Origin: Hyphomicrobiales bacterium
Lineage (GTDB): Bacteria > Pseudomonadota > Alphaproteobacteria > Rhizobiales > Rhizobiaceae
DNA length: 53,997 nt
Direction of reading: 5' to 3'
Assembly (NCBI GenBank): GCA_900467685.1
Contig: UBQX01000033.1
Location: forward strand, 1-53,997
Positions 8,821 through 17,135 of the stretch are shown here, one piece after another. The notes beneath the pieces were generated by a model. The model made no database searches and was not told the origin of the DNA. It saw only the letters and a program-made list of their open reading frames with translations. The position numbers and the translations under genes are program-made. Every line of letters starts with the position of its first letter. Within the stretch, counting starts at the first letter, position 1.

Positions 8821-9645
8821 ATGTCAAAACCCGCCAGGGAACGTGAGGCGCAGGCCGTGAAGACCATCGATAAAGCTATGAGTATATTAAGCTTTTTCTC
8901 GCCGAATCCGGCGGAACATCGGCTGAGCGATCTGGCGCGCGCATCCGGCATCGACAAGGTGACGGCCATGCGAATCCTGTCGTCGCTGGTTTCATGCGGC
9001 TTCGTCGAGCAGCATCCGCAGACCCGTCACTACAGGTTGGGATCGGCCGTACTGAGACTTGCACGGGTGAGGGAGGCTTGCGTGCCGATGGCCGCAGCAC
9101 TGCAGCCGATCCTCAACCAATTGACGGAAGAAGTCGGCGAGACCTCTCACGCCTGCGTCTTTTCCGGCAAGCATATGACGACCGTGGCCGTGTCGGAACC
9201 AGGTAGGCCCACCCGCGTCTTTGTCGATCTGACACAGCCATTGCCCGTCCATGCAACGGCGTCGGGTCAGGCGTTTCTTGCCTATGCGGACGAGGCCACC
9301 ATTGAGGGCGTACTGAACGATTTGCCGGTGCCGGCGAGCTTTACCAGCAACACGATCAGTTCGGGAGCCGAGTTGAGACTGCGCCTCGAAGCCATACGTG
9401 AGCGTGGCTGCGCTGTTTCCACCCGGTCTTTCGAAGAGGAGGTGACCGGCATTGCCGCGCCCGTCTTCGATAGCCACGGCCGCGTTCGGGCCACCATTTC
9501 GGCAGCGTGCATTTCCAGTCGCATGACGCCCGCTTTCGAACGCGAGGTCGAGGCCGCCGTACGGCGCGCATGCGTCAAGGCGACATCCGCGCTGGATGGG
9601 GAGCCGCCCGAGATATTTCTCAGCAAGACCATGGAGACTGTGTAA
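8821..9645 (+). CDS. IclR-family transcriptional regulator
   Basis: A 274-residue IclR regulator: an N-terminal winged helix-turn-helix (about 15-75, with the typical LSDLARASGIDKVTAMRILSSL) and a C-terminal effector domain with the family's HATASGQAFLA and RGCAVSTRSFEEEVTGIAAPVF segments. It is strongly similar throughout to the second IclR protein at 18405-19235, so the two are paralogs. It is transcribed away from the aldehyde dehydrogenase/demethylase operon and is followed without a gap by a HAD gene and an aminotransferase gene. A role in controlling both divergent units, with a substrate or intermediate as effector, is the simplest reading. No strong ribosome site is evident before the ATG. 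Confidence 0.93.
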   Translation: MSKPAREREAQAVKTIDKAMSILSFFSPNPAEHRLSDLARASGIDKVTAMRILSSLVSCGFVEQHPQTRHYRLGSAVLRLARVREACVPMAAALQPILNQLTEEVGETSHACVFSGKHMTTVAVSEPGRPTRVFVDLTQPLPVHATASGQAFLAYADEATIEGVLNDLPVPASFTSNTISSGAELRLRLEAIRERGCAVSTRSFEEEVTGIAAPVFDSHGRVRATISAACISSRMTPAFEREVEAAVRRACVKATSALDGEPPEIFLSKTMETV

Positions 9646-10293
9646 ATGGCGCGACGTGCGTTGGTTCTCGATTTCGGGGGCGTGATTTCCAAGACGCTCT
9701 TCGAAACACATGATTTGAGTGAAGAGGCGCTGCGCCTCCCCGCGGGCACGCTCACGTGGCGGGGGCCCTTCGATGTGGAAACGGATCCGCTCTGGAACGA
9801 GATGCAGGCCGGGCACATGACCGAGCGCGACTATTGGACCACGCGCGCCAGGGAAACTGGTCAACTGGTCGGCGAGGTATGGGACACACTGCCCCCCTTC
9901 CTCAGCGCTGTCCGTGGCAACGATCCTTCAAAGGTCATCCGTCCCGAGGCATTGGAGGCGATTGGCGCGGCCAAACGCGCAGGCCATCTTCTGGCAATCC
10001 TGTCAAACGAACTCGATCTTTTCTACGGCAAGGAGTTCCGGACGAAGCTTCCGTTTCTTTCCGATTTCGACCTCATCGTCGATGCGACCTATACCGAAAT
10101 TCTGAAGCCGGACCCGCGCGCCTACGCCTTCATCACCGACGGCCTGTCAATCCCTGCTGCAAACTGTGTTTTCGTTGATGACCAGTTGAAAAACATTCGC
10201 GGGGGCGTCGCCGCCGGAATGAATTGCGTGCATTTCGATGTGACGCGTCCCGGTGACAGCTATGCCCGAGCTCTTGCCCACCTTTCTGCCTGA
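9646..10293 (+). CDS. HAD-superfamily hydrolase (subfamily IA), atypical motif I
   Basis: A 215-residue HAD protein. Motif I is LVLDFGGVI (nucleophile aspartate 9), motif II is the serine of LAILSNE, motif III the lysine of ILKPDP, and motif IV the acidic pair of CVFVDDQ. The residue two after the nucleophile is glycine, not the aspartate that serves as acid/base in most HAD phosphatases; DxG variants occur in YihX-like and dehalogenase-like branches. The ATG follows the stop of the iclR gene directly, and the aminotransferase gene starts 25 bases downstream, so the three are probably co-transcribed. Its substrate is unknown. Confidence 0.82.
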   Translation: MARRALVLDFGGVISKTLFETHDLSEEALRLPAGTLTWRGPFDVETDPLWNEMQAGHMTERDYWTTRARETGQLVGEVWDTLPPFLSAVRGNDPSKVIRPEALEAIGAAKRAGHLLAILSNELDLFYGKEFRTKLPFLSDFDLIVDATYTEILKPDPRAYAFITDGLSIPAANCVFVDDQLKNIRGGVAAGMNCVHFDVTRPGDSYARALAHLSA

Positions 10294-10318
10294 TCCATTT
10301 TTAGAGGAGAACAAACCG

Positions 10319-11674
10319 ATGGCCGACAGCAATTTTCTGACAGAACACAACGCCCGCCATGTCTGGCACCCGATGGCTCATCCTGCCGAGATGCGGGCCA
10401 ATCCTCCCGTCATCGTGAGTGCCGGCGAAGGTACGGAAATCATCGACATTGATGGCAACCGGCTCCTCGACGGCGTCGGAGGGCTGTGGAACGTCAATCT
10501 TGGCTATTCCTGCGACCCGGTCAAACAGGCGATCACCGCCCAGCTCAACGAGCTCCCCTACTATTCGGCGTTTCGCGGCACCACGAACGGTCCGCTGATC
10601 GAATTGTCGGTGGCGCTTGCGGACTTCTTCGCGCCGGACGGGATGGTACGCAGCTTCTTCACGTCAGGAGGTTCCGACAGCGTGGAGACCGCGCTGCGCC
10701 TTGCCCGTCAGTTCCACAAGCTCAACGGTCAGCCGGAGCGCACCAAGTTTGTCTCGCTGAAGAAAGGCTATCACGGGACCCATTTCGGCGGCGCCAGCGT
10801 GAACGGCAATCAGAACTTCCGCCGCGCCTATGAACCGCTTCTGCCCGGCACGATCCATCTGGCAGCACCCTACACATACCGTAACCCCTTCAACGCCGAC
10901 GATCCGAAGGTTCTGGCGGACTGCATTGTGCGCCAGTTCGCCGACGAGATCGCCTTCCATGGCGCAGATACGATCGCCGCGCTGATCATGGAGCCCGTTC
11001 TGGGTGCCGGCGGCGTCATCGTGCCGCATGAAAGCCTGATGCCGTCCATGCGTGCGCTCTGCGACAAGCACGGTATTCTCCTCATCGCCGACGAAGTCAT
11101 CACCGCATTCGGCCGGACAGGCGCTTGGTCCGGAAGCCGCCTCTGGGGCGTGAAGCCCGATCTGATGTGCACTGCAAAGGCCATCACCAACGGGTATTTC
11201 CCGTTTGGCGCGGTCATGATCGGGAGCCGCGTCGCCGATGTGTTCGAGGCCGACCGATCGGCCATGGGCAGTATCGGCCATGGTTATACCTATTCGGGAC
11301 ATCCGGTCGGCGCGGCCGCTGCGGTCGCCTGCCTTGCCGAGACGGTCAAGCGCGACCTGCCCGCCAACGCCGCCGCCCGCGGCGCCGAACTGCTGGCGGG
11401 ACTTGAGACGCTGAAGGGCCGCTACCCGCTCGTCGGCGACGTTCGCGGCAAGGGCCTGATGTGTGCGATGGAACTCGTCTCCAATCGCGATGACAAGAGC
11501 CCGGCCAGCAAGGACGCCGTCGGCAAGGTCTACAAGGGGGCCTATGATGCTGGCGTGATGGTCCGCACCTCGGGCAACAACATCATTCTGTCGCCGACAC
11601 TCATCATCACCCGTGAAGATGTCGCACGCATTCTGGAAGCCCTTGAAGCCGGGCTGAAGCAAGCGAGCAACTGA
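10319..11674 (+). CDS. Class III PLP-dependent aminotransferase
   Basis: A 451-residue omega-amino acid/diamine:pyruvate type aminotransferase. The pyridoxal-phosphate lysine is K287 (TAKAITNGYFPFG), preceded by the cofactor-binding aspartate of LLIADEV (residue 258) and a FFTSGGSDSVETALRLAR phosphate-binding segment. The family moves a terminal amino group from an amine or omega-amino acid to pyruvate, giving an aldehyde or semialdehyde. With the PuuC-like dehydrogenase across the promoter this makes a transamination plus oxidation pair. I chose the ATG at 10319 because an AGAGGAG ribosome site lies just upstream; an in-frame ATG at 10253 would overlap the HAD gene. A strong terminator follows. 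Confidence 0.9.
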   Translation: MADSNFLTEHNARHVWHPMAHPAEMRANPPVIVSAGEGTEIIDIDGNRLLDGVGGLWNVNLGYSCDPVKQAITAQLNELPYYSAFRGTTNGPLIELSVALADFFAPDGMVRSFFTSGGSDSVETALRLARQFHKLNGQPERTKFVSLKKGYHGTHFGGASVNGNQNFRRAYEPLLPGTIHLAAPYTYRNPFNADDPKVLADCIVRQFADEIAFHGADTIAALIMEPVLGAGGVIVPHESLMPSMRALCDKHGILLIADEVITAFGRTGAWSGSRLWGVKPDLMCTAKAITNGYFPFGAVMIGSRVADVFEADRSAMGSIGHGYTYSGHPVGAAAAVACLAETVKRDLPANAAARGAELLAGLETLKGRYPLVGDVRGKGLMCAMELVSNRDDKSPASKDAVGKVYKGAYDAGVMVRTSGNNIILSPTLIITREDVARILEALEAGLKQASN

Positions 11675-11686
11675 ACGCAAATGAAG

Positions 11687-11718
11687 AGGCCGGGGCAGAA
11701 ACATCTGCCCCGGCCTTT
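11687..11718 (+). terminator. Hairpin terminator after the aminotransferase gene
   Basis: A perfect 13-base stem (AGGCCGGGGCAGA paired with TCTGCCCCGGCCT, loop AACA) begins 12 bases after the stop codon and is followed by a short T run. It ends the iclR-HAD-aminotransferase unit. Confidence 0.85.
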
Positions 11719-11791
11719 CCAAGAGATGAGCAAGAAAAAGCACAAGACCGCTTCATTCTCCGGGACGGACGGTCTTCGCTGGTGGTTGCGC

Positions 11792-11809
11792 GCGGGCCTC
11801 GTAGCCCGC
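11792..11809 (-). terminator. Small hairpin at the end of the homogentisate operon
   Basis: GCGGGC and GCCCGC with a 6-base loop lie immediately after the DUF2783 stop codon on the minus strand. No T run follows, so it may only stabilise the 3' end or depend on Rho. Confidence 0.4.
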
Positions 11810-12007
11810 TTACGACTTCCTGTTGACGGCGGCGGCCAGATCGAGCGCCTTGCGGATCGTTTCGTGATCGCCGATCTGGTTCATCAGGATGAGGATCAGC
11901 CGCGCGTTCATGGCGTGGCTCTCGTCCTCGGACAGTCCCTCGTGCGCCTTGATGAGCATGGCGTAGGTCTCATCCGGCCGGTTGAAGTTGGGTTTCATCT
12001 CGAGCAT
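11810..12007 (-). CDS. Small DUF2783-type protein
   Basis: A 65-residue, probably all-helical protein, starting MLEMKPNFNRPDETYAML and containing HEGLSEDESHAMNARLILIL. The sequence and position match DUF2783 proteins, found next to FAD-dependent aromatic hydroxylases in alphaproteobacterial homogentisate clusters; their function is not known to me. It starts 4 bases after the stop of the FAD monooxygenase gene, with an AAGGA ribosome site inside that gene's end, so the two are translated together. A role as a small partner of the hydroxylase is inferred from this pairing alone. An alternative in-frame start nine bases on would shorten it by three residues. Confidence 0.75.
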   Translation of the reverse strand: MLEMKPNFNRPDETYAMLIKAHEGLSEDESHAMNARLILILMNQIGDHETIRKALDLAAAVNRKS

Positions 12008-12011
12008 CGAC

Positions 12012-13634
12012 TCAATCCTTTGCAAGAACGCGCGCAAGAGCGGCTGCAATTGCGTCCGCGTCGAACCGATCGAAGCGGGCAGCGACATGCTGATCCGGGC
12101 GGATCAAGTAGACAGCGCTCTTTGCCTCGCCAAGATAGCGTTCGCAGAGGGCGGGATTTGACTGTGACGACAGGCGAAGCTGTTTCGGCGAAATCCCGTG
12201 CGCAGCAAAGCCTTCCGGCATGTCCGTATCGATGGCCAGCAGCGTGAGATCGCCGCCGATGAGCCGCAGCAGCCAGTCTTTTCCGACGGGCGCGTCGGGG
12301 CAGGGGCTGCCGGGTCGCGTGCGGAACGGCAGGCCCTGGCAGTCGGGGCCGTTGAGCGGCGAGCCGTCATAGGTGCAGGGCAGCGAAAGCCGGCCTGAAT
12401 TCACGATCGTGCGTGCGAAAGGAACTGTTTCTGCCAGATCGAGCACGGCATTGCGGAAGAGCTTCGACATTGCAGATTTCGGCGTGATGAAATCCGTCGC
12501 CCGCGTCGAATTCGCGATATTCTGGTCGGCACCGTAAACGCGCTCCTGATCGTATGTGTCGAGCAGTGCCTCAGGCGCGAGCCCCTTGATCACCATGGCC
12601 AGTTTCCAGGCTAGATTGTCCGCATCCTGAATGCCCGAATTTGCGCCTCGCGCTCCGAAAGGCGAGACCTGATGGGCGGAATCGCCAGCGAATAGAACCG
12701 GGCCGTGGCGGAATTTTTCCATGCGGCGGCATTGGAATGTATAGATCGAGCACCAGTCGAGTTCGTATTCGACATCCGGCCCCAGCATGGCGCTGACGCG
12801 CGCGCGGATGTTCTCCGGCTGAAGCTCCTTCTGTCGATCGATGTTCCAGCCGAGCTGGAAGTCGATCCGCCATATATCGTCGGGCTGCTTGTGAAGCAGG
12901 GCGCTGTCTCCCGATTTGAAATGCGGCTCGAACCAGAACCAGCGCTCAGTCGGGAAGTCTGCCTTCATCTTCACGTCGGCAATGAGAAAATTGTCCTCGA
13001 AGACGCGCCCGTCGAAGCCAAGGCCGAGCTTGTTGCGCAGCGGCGACTTCGCGCCGTCGCAGGCGACCAGCCAGTCGGCTTCCAGACGGTAAGGCCCGTC
13101 GGGCGTCATTACATCCAGCGCGACGTGATCGTCATGTCGCTCCACGGCATCAACGCGGTTGAAACCTCGAATCTCGATCGGCGCGCCCACTGCCTGCGCC
13201 CTGACAATCGCCTCATGCAGGAATTTTTCGAACAGCGGCTGCTGGAGATTGATGAAGGCTGGATAGGCGTGGCCATCCTCCGGGAGCAGGTTGAACTCGT
13301 AAAGCAGCCTGTCGTCGTGAAAGACCTTGCCGATATTCCACTGCACGCCCTTTTCGAGCATGGCCGCGCCAGCACCCAACCGGTCGCAGATTTCCAGCGT
13401 TCGCTTGGCAAAGCAGATGGCGCGGCTTCCAAGGCCGGCCCCTTCCTGATCGTCCAGTACGAGGACGGGAATACCGCGCGTTCCGAGGTCCAGCCCGGTC
13501 GCAAGCCCGACCGGGCCGCCACCGACAACGATCACCGGATGCCGGACGGGCGCTTGCGCGGACTGATCCGGCGATTGGGCATAGGGGTAGAGCCGGAACG
13601 CCAGGGGATAGCGTTCCGCGACAGGTTTGTTCAT
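12012..13634 (-). CDS. FAD-dependent aromatic hydroxylase (MhpA/PheA-like)
   Basis: A 540-residue class A flavin monooxygenase. It has the N-terminal GGGPVGLATGLDL FAD loop (about residues 38-50), a DG motif in LVACDGAKSPLR, and the late GDSAHQVSPFGARGANSGIQDADNLAWKL segment that closes the FAD site; a thioredoxin-fold-like C-terminal domain follows, as in phenol and 3-hydroxyphenylpropionate hydroxylases. Such enzymes hydroxylate phenolic rings with NAD(P)H and oxygen. In a cluster for homogentisate breakdown it may make homogentisate or a homogentisate-like product, for example from 3-hydroxyphenylacetate; this is inference. The start at 13634 has an excellent GGAGGAGGAG ribosome site. The next gene is a DUF2783 protein. 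Confidence 0.88.
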   Translation of the reverse strand: MNKPVAERYPLAFRLYPYAQSPDQSAQAPVRHPVIVVGGGPVGLATGLDLGTRGIPVLVLDDQEGAGLGSRAICFAKRTLEICDRLGAGAAMLEKGVQWNIGKVFHDDRLLYEFNLLPEDGHAYPAFINLQQPLFEKFLHEAIVRAQAVGAPIEIRGFNRVDAVERHDDHVALDVMTPDGPYRLEADWLVACDGAKSPLRNKLGLGFDGRVFEDNFLIADVKMKADFPTERWFWFEPHFKSGDSALLHKQPDDIWRIDFQLGWNIDRQKELQPENIRARVSAMLGPDVEYELDWCSIYTFQCRRMEKFRHGPVLFAGDSAHQVSPFGARGANSGIQDADNLAWKLAMVIKGLAPEALLDTYDQERVYGADQNIANSTRATDFITPKSAMSKLFRNAVLDLAETVPFARTIVNSGRLSLPCTYDGSPLNGPDCQGLPFRTRPGSPCPDAPVGKDWLLRLIGGDLTLLAIDTDMPEGFAAHGISPKQLRLSSQSNPALCERYLGEAKSAVYLIRPDQHVAARFDRFDADAIAAALARVLAKD

Positions 13635-13659
13635 GTTTCTCTCCTCCTCCGGGAAAAGA

Positions 13660-14610
13660 TCAGCCTTGCAGATCAGCCCACATCTGAAGGTCGCGGGCCG
13701 CCGTCCAGATGCGCGGGTTTTCAATCCCGCGCGCCTCGTCATAGGCGCGCGCCACGTTGAACGGCAGGCAATGTTCGTAGATCGCGTAATCCTTGAACTT
13801 CGGATCGCATTCGGCACGCATGGCGTCCCAAGCGTCCTTCAGCGACCCGCCGCGCGCGGCAACGCGCGCCACCGGACGATAGGTCGAGTCCACAAAATCC
13901 TTCGTGCGATCGAGCGCCGCATTCACGGCCTCGCCGCCCACAAGGGCGTCGCCACGGCCCGGCGCAATCGCAGCCAGATCATAGGCGCGGATAGCCTCGA
14001 GTGTTTTACCCCAATCGGCAAAATGACCGTCGCCGCAATAGCAGGCGGAATCCGCCTCGACGATGTCGCCTGTGAACATGACATTCTGATCCGGGACGTG
14101 GATGACGGCATCGCCGGCGGTATGCGCGCGGCCGATCTGCATGATGTCGACGCGGCGCTTGCCGAGGAAGACAGACATCTTGCCGTTGAATGTGGTTGTC
14201 GGCCAGGTCAGGCCGGGAATCGATTCATGGCCTTGGAACAGGCGCGGGAAGCGCTGGAATTCACTCTCCCAGTCCTCCTGTCCGCGCTCGACAACCATGT
14301 TGCGCGCCGTTTCCGACATGATCACCTGCTGCGCGTTGAAGGCGCTCGCACCGAGCACACGCACCGCATGATAATGGGTCAGCACGACATGGCTGATCGG
14401 CTTGTCGGTGACCGTTCGGATGCAATCGATCACCTTCTGGGCCAGCCGGGGCGTGGCCTGGGCCTCCACGACCATCACGCTTTCATCGCCAATGATGACG
14501 CCCGAATTCGGATCGCCCTCGGCGGTGAAGGCGTAGAGACCGTCACCGATCTCGGTGAAGCTGATCTTCTTTTCTGACATGTCGCCTTGCGAGGCAAATG
14601 CTTTGGCCAT
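13660..14610 (-). CDS. Metallo-beta-lactamase-fold protein with altered metal site
   Basis: A 316-residue protein with the MBL fold pattern but a changed active site. The hallmark HxHxDH reads HYHAVR (H79, H81, then valine 83 and arginine 84), so the aspartate and histidine of the second metal site are missing. H163 (GRAHTAGD) and D182 (FTGDIV) remain, while the usual PGHG near the end reads PGRG (residue 219). At most a mononuclear site seems possible. It lies between the fumarylacetoacetase gene (11 bases before) and the FAD hydroxylase gene (25 bases after) in the homogentisate operon. It might be a hydrolase for a ring-derived lactone or thioester, or a non-enzymatic partner; neither can be decided here. 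AGGGAGAG ribosome site. Confidence 0.82.
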   Translation of the reverse strand: MAKAFASQGDMSEKKISFTEIGDGLYAFTAEGDPNSGVIIGDESVMVVEAQATPRLAQKVIDCIRTVTDKPISHVVLTHYHAVRVLGASAFNAQQVIMSETARNMVVERGQEDWESEFQRFPRLFQGHESIPGLTWPTTTFNGKMSVFLGKRRVDIMQIGRAHTAGDAVIHVPDQNVMFTGDIVEADSACYCGDGHFADWGKTLEAIRAYDLAAIAPGRGDALVGGEAVNAALDRTKDFVDSTYRPVARVAARGGSLKDAWDAMRAECDPKFKDYAIYEHCLPFNVARAYDEARGIENPRIWTAARDLQMWADLQG

Positions 14611-14621
14611 GGGTCTCTCCC

Positions 14622-15641
14622 TTATTGCTTTTCAAGTTTTGTGACGGTCTGCTCAATGGCGCCGAAAATGGAATGACCGCTCGTATCCTTCATTTCGATG
14701 CGAACGGTGTCGCCGAATTTCATGAACGGGGTCTTCGGCGCGCCGCTCTCGATTGTCTCGATCATGCGGATTTCCGCGATGCAGGAATACCCGGCACCGC
14801 CTTCGGAGACCGGCTTGCCCGGGCCGCCGTCCAGCTTGTTGGAGACCGTTCCGGAGCCAATGATGGACCCGGCGGCAAGCGGCCTCGTCTTGGCGGCATG
14901 GGCGATGAGCTGGCCAAAATCGAAGGTCATGTCGATGCCGGCATCGGCGCGGCCGAAGGGCTTGCCGTTGTAATCCACGACGAGCGGCAGATGCAGCTTG
15001 CCACCGTCCCAGGCCTCGCCCAGTTCGTCCGGCGTCACCGCAACCGGCGAGAAGGCAGAGGAGGGCTTGGACTGGAAGAAGCCGAAGCCCTTGGCGAGTT
15101 CGGCAGGAATGAGACCGCGCAGCGACACATCGTTGACGAGCATGATCAGGCGGATCGCCTTCCGGGCCTCCTCGGCGGACACGCCCATTGGCACGTCGTC
15201 GACGACCACCGCGACCTCACCCTCCATATCGATGCCGAAGCCTTCGTCTTCCGGCATGACGATGGGCGCGCGCGGCGCAAGGAAACTGTCGGAGCCGCCC
15301 TGATACATCAGCGGGTCAGTCCAGAACGTGTTCGGCATTTCGGCGTTGCGCGCTTTTCTCACCAGTTCGACATGGTTCACATAGGCCGAACCGTCAGCCC
15401 ACTGATAGGCGCGGGGCAGAGGAGAGGCTGCATCGTGTTCATGAAACCGCGTGAAGGGTTGCGAGCCAGCCTCCAGCCCTTCGGCCACGCGCGCCAGGCG
15501 CGGGCCCACATGAGCCCAGTCATCGAGAGCCGCCTGAAGGGTGCGGGCAATATGGCCGACCTCAGAGCAGCGCGTCAGATCCTTCGACACAACGACCAGT
15601 TTTCCGTCGCGGGTCGAATCTTTCAATGTGGCAAGTTTCAT
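14622..15641 (-). CDS. fahA: Fumarylacetoacetate hydrolase family protein
   Basis: A 339-residue FAA-hydrolase-fold protein. The metal-binding acidic cluster is visible in GFGIDMEGEVAVVVDDVP (about 137-154), followed by LVNDVSLRGLIP and a KPSSAFSPVAVTPDELG segment, all typical of bacterial fumarylacetoacetases. It would cleave fumarylacetoacetate to fumarate and acetoacetate, the last step of homogentisate breakdown. It is encoded 33 bases after hmgA and upstream of the MBL-fold gene, in one operon. The GGAGGG ribosome site fits the chosen start. Confidence 0.92.
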   Translation of the reverse strand: MKLATLKDSTRDGKLVVVSKDLTRCSEVGHIARTLQAALDDWAHVGPRLARVAEGLEAGSQPFTRFHEHDAASPLPRAYQWADGSAYVNHVELVRKARNAEMPNTFWTDPLMYQGGSDSFLAPRAPIVMPEDEGFGIDMEGEVAVVVDDVPMGVSAEEARKAIRLIMLVNDVSLRGLIPAELAKGFGFFQSKPSSAFSPVAVTPDELGEAWDGGKLHLPLVVDYNGKPFGRADAGIDMTFDFGQLIAHAAKTRPLAAGSIIGSGTVSNKLDGGPGKPVSEGGAGYSCIAEIRMIETIESGAPKTPFMKFGDTVRIEMKDTSGHSIFGAIEQTVTKLEKQ

Positions 15642-15674
15642 GGTCCCTCCAACCCGGCGCTCGGCCGCTTCTTC

Positions 15675-17039
15675 TTATTTCTTGACACCCGGCGTGCCGT
15701 CGAACTTCTTTTCGAGGCTGTCCCAGCAGTCGATGTAGTCGTCCTGGAGCGGTGCGTGCTTGGCGGCCCATTCCGTCAGGTGCTGGGGGAAGCGGGTCTC
15801 GAACATGAAGCTCATGGTTTCCGCCTGGAAATGCGGCTGCATCGGCTCGTTCGAACCGTGCTCGAAAGCATTGCGGTCGGGGCCATGTGGCAGCATGCAA
15901 TTGTGCAGGCTCATGCCGCCCGGCGCGAAACCTTGCGGCTTGGCGTCGTAGACGCCGTAGATATTGCCCATCAGCTCCGACATGATGTTCTTGTGATACC
16001 AAGGCGGGCGGAAGGAATGCTCGGCCACCATCCAGCGCTCGCGGAAGAGCACGAAGTCGATATTGGCCGTGCCTTCCTGGCCTGACGGCGCCGTCAGCAC
16101 GGTGAAGATCGACGGATCGGGATGGTCGAACAGGATCGCGCCTACGGGCGAGTAGGTGCGAAGATCGTATTTGTAGGCGCAGTAATTGCCATGCCAGGCC
16201 ACGACGTCGAGCGGCGAATGATCGATATGCGTCTCATGGAACTGGCCGCACCATTTCAGGATCACCCGTGAAGGGACTTCGCGATCCTCGAAGGCTGCGA
16301 CCGGGCATTTGAAGTCGCGCGGATTGGCGAGGCAATTGGCCCCGATCGGGCCGCGATTGGGCAGGTCGAACTTCTGGCCGTAGTTTTCGCAGACGAAACC
16401 GCGGCAGGGACCTTCCAGCACATCGACGCGATAGACGAGACCGCGCGGCAGGATGGCGATTTCCTTCGGCTCGAGGTCGATGATGCCGAGTTCGGTCGAG
16501 AAGCGCAGCTTGCCCTCCTGCGGCACGACGAGAAGCTCGCCGTCGGCGGAATAGAAATACTCGTCCACCATGGATTCCGTCACCAGATAGACGTGGCTTG
16601 CCATGCCGGTCTGCGTGTTGACGTCGCCGGCCGTCGTAACCGTGCGCATGCCAGTCACCCAGGTCAGCTTCTCATCCGCATGCGGGATCGGATCCCAGCG
16701 GTACTGGCCAAGCGAGATAACCTCCGGGAGCAGATGCGGGGCCGATTTCCAGTGCGGGACATCGATCTTGGCGAAGCGCCCCGTGTGCTTGACCGAAGGC
16801 CTGATGCGGTAGCACCAGGTGCGCTCGTTCTGGCCGCGGGGAGCCGTGAAGGCAGTGCCTGACAGCTGCTCGGCATAGAGGCCATATTCGCATTTCTGCG
16901 GCGAATTCTGTCCCTGCGGCAGGGCACCGGGAAGGGCTTCCGTCTCGAAGTCGTTGCCGAAGCCCGGCATATAGCCCTCGTGCAGACCAACACGGCTCGG
17001 GGCACGGATCATGGAAGCGTCAAGCGCGTGTGGGTTCAT
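15675..17039 (-). CDS. hmgA: Homogentisate 1,2-dioxygenase
   Basis: A 454-residue homogentisate dioxygenase, near the usual 430-450. The N-terminus has the family's [20 protein letters not shown]; the body carries [34 protein letters not shown], and the C-terminal half the conserved [16 protein letters not shown] and [14 protein letters not shown] histidines of the iron site. It opens homogentisate to maleylacetoacetate using ferrous iron and oxygen. It is the first gene of a minus-strand operon and is divergent from the isomerase gene. The ATG at 17039 has a GGAGGAG ribosome site; an in-frame ATG at 17063 lies upstream of that site. Confidence 0.96.
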   Translation of the reverse strand: MNPHALDASMIRAPSRVGLHEGYMPGFGNDFETEALPGALPQGQNSPQKCEYGLYAEQLSGTAFTAPRGQNERTWCYRIRPSVKHTGRFAKIDVPHWKSAPHLLPEVISLGQYRWDPIPHADEKLTWVTGMRTVTTAGDVNTQTGMASHVYLVTESMVDEYFYSADGELLVVPQEGKLRFSTELGIIDLEPKEIAILPRGLVYRVDVLEGPCRGFVCENYGQKFDLPNRGPIGANCLANPRDFKCPVAAFEDREVPSRVILKWCGQFHETHIDHSPLDVVAWHGNYCAYKYDLRTYSPVGAILFDHPDPSIFTVLTAPSGQEGTANIDFVLFRERWMVAEHSFRPPWYHKNIMSELMGNIYGVYDAKPQGFAPGGMSLHNCMLPHGPDRNAFEHGSNEPMQPHFQAETMSFMFETRFPQHLTEWAAKHAPLQDDYIDCWDSLEKKFDGTPGVKK

Positions 17040-17074
17040 CGTCTCCTCCAACGGATAGTCCATCTTGCTCAGGC

Positions 17075-17102
17075 AAATTAGTTGCATTCGCAACTTTGTC
17101 AA
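17075..17102 (-). promoter_or_regulatory. hmgA promoter with palindromic operator in the spacer
   Basis: On the minus strand TTGACA (17097-17102) and TAATTT (17075-17080) are separated by 16 bases, and that spacer contains the palindrome GTTGC-N4-GCAAC (17081-17094; AGTTGC arms extend to 17080-17095). A repressor bound here would cover the space between the -35 and -10 boxes. In Pseudomonas putida the homogentisate genes are repressed by HmgR, an IclR-family protein that binds a palindrome. An IclR and a MarR regulator are both encoded just downstream. Confidence 0.65.
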
Positions 17103-17115
17103 GCTAGTTTTGACA
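17097..17115. promoter_or_regulatory. Second inverted repeat in the hmgA-maiA divergent region
   Basis: TGTCAA and TTGACA arms with a 7-base spacer. One arm is the hmgA -35 box; the other lies 20 bases before the maiA start. It is a candidate site for the MarR-family regulator encoded after maiA, or a chance result of back-to-back promoters. Confidence 0.4.
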
Positions 17116-17135
17116 GAAGCAAAGAGGAGAAGGCG

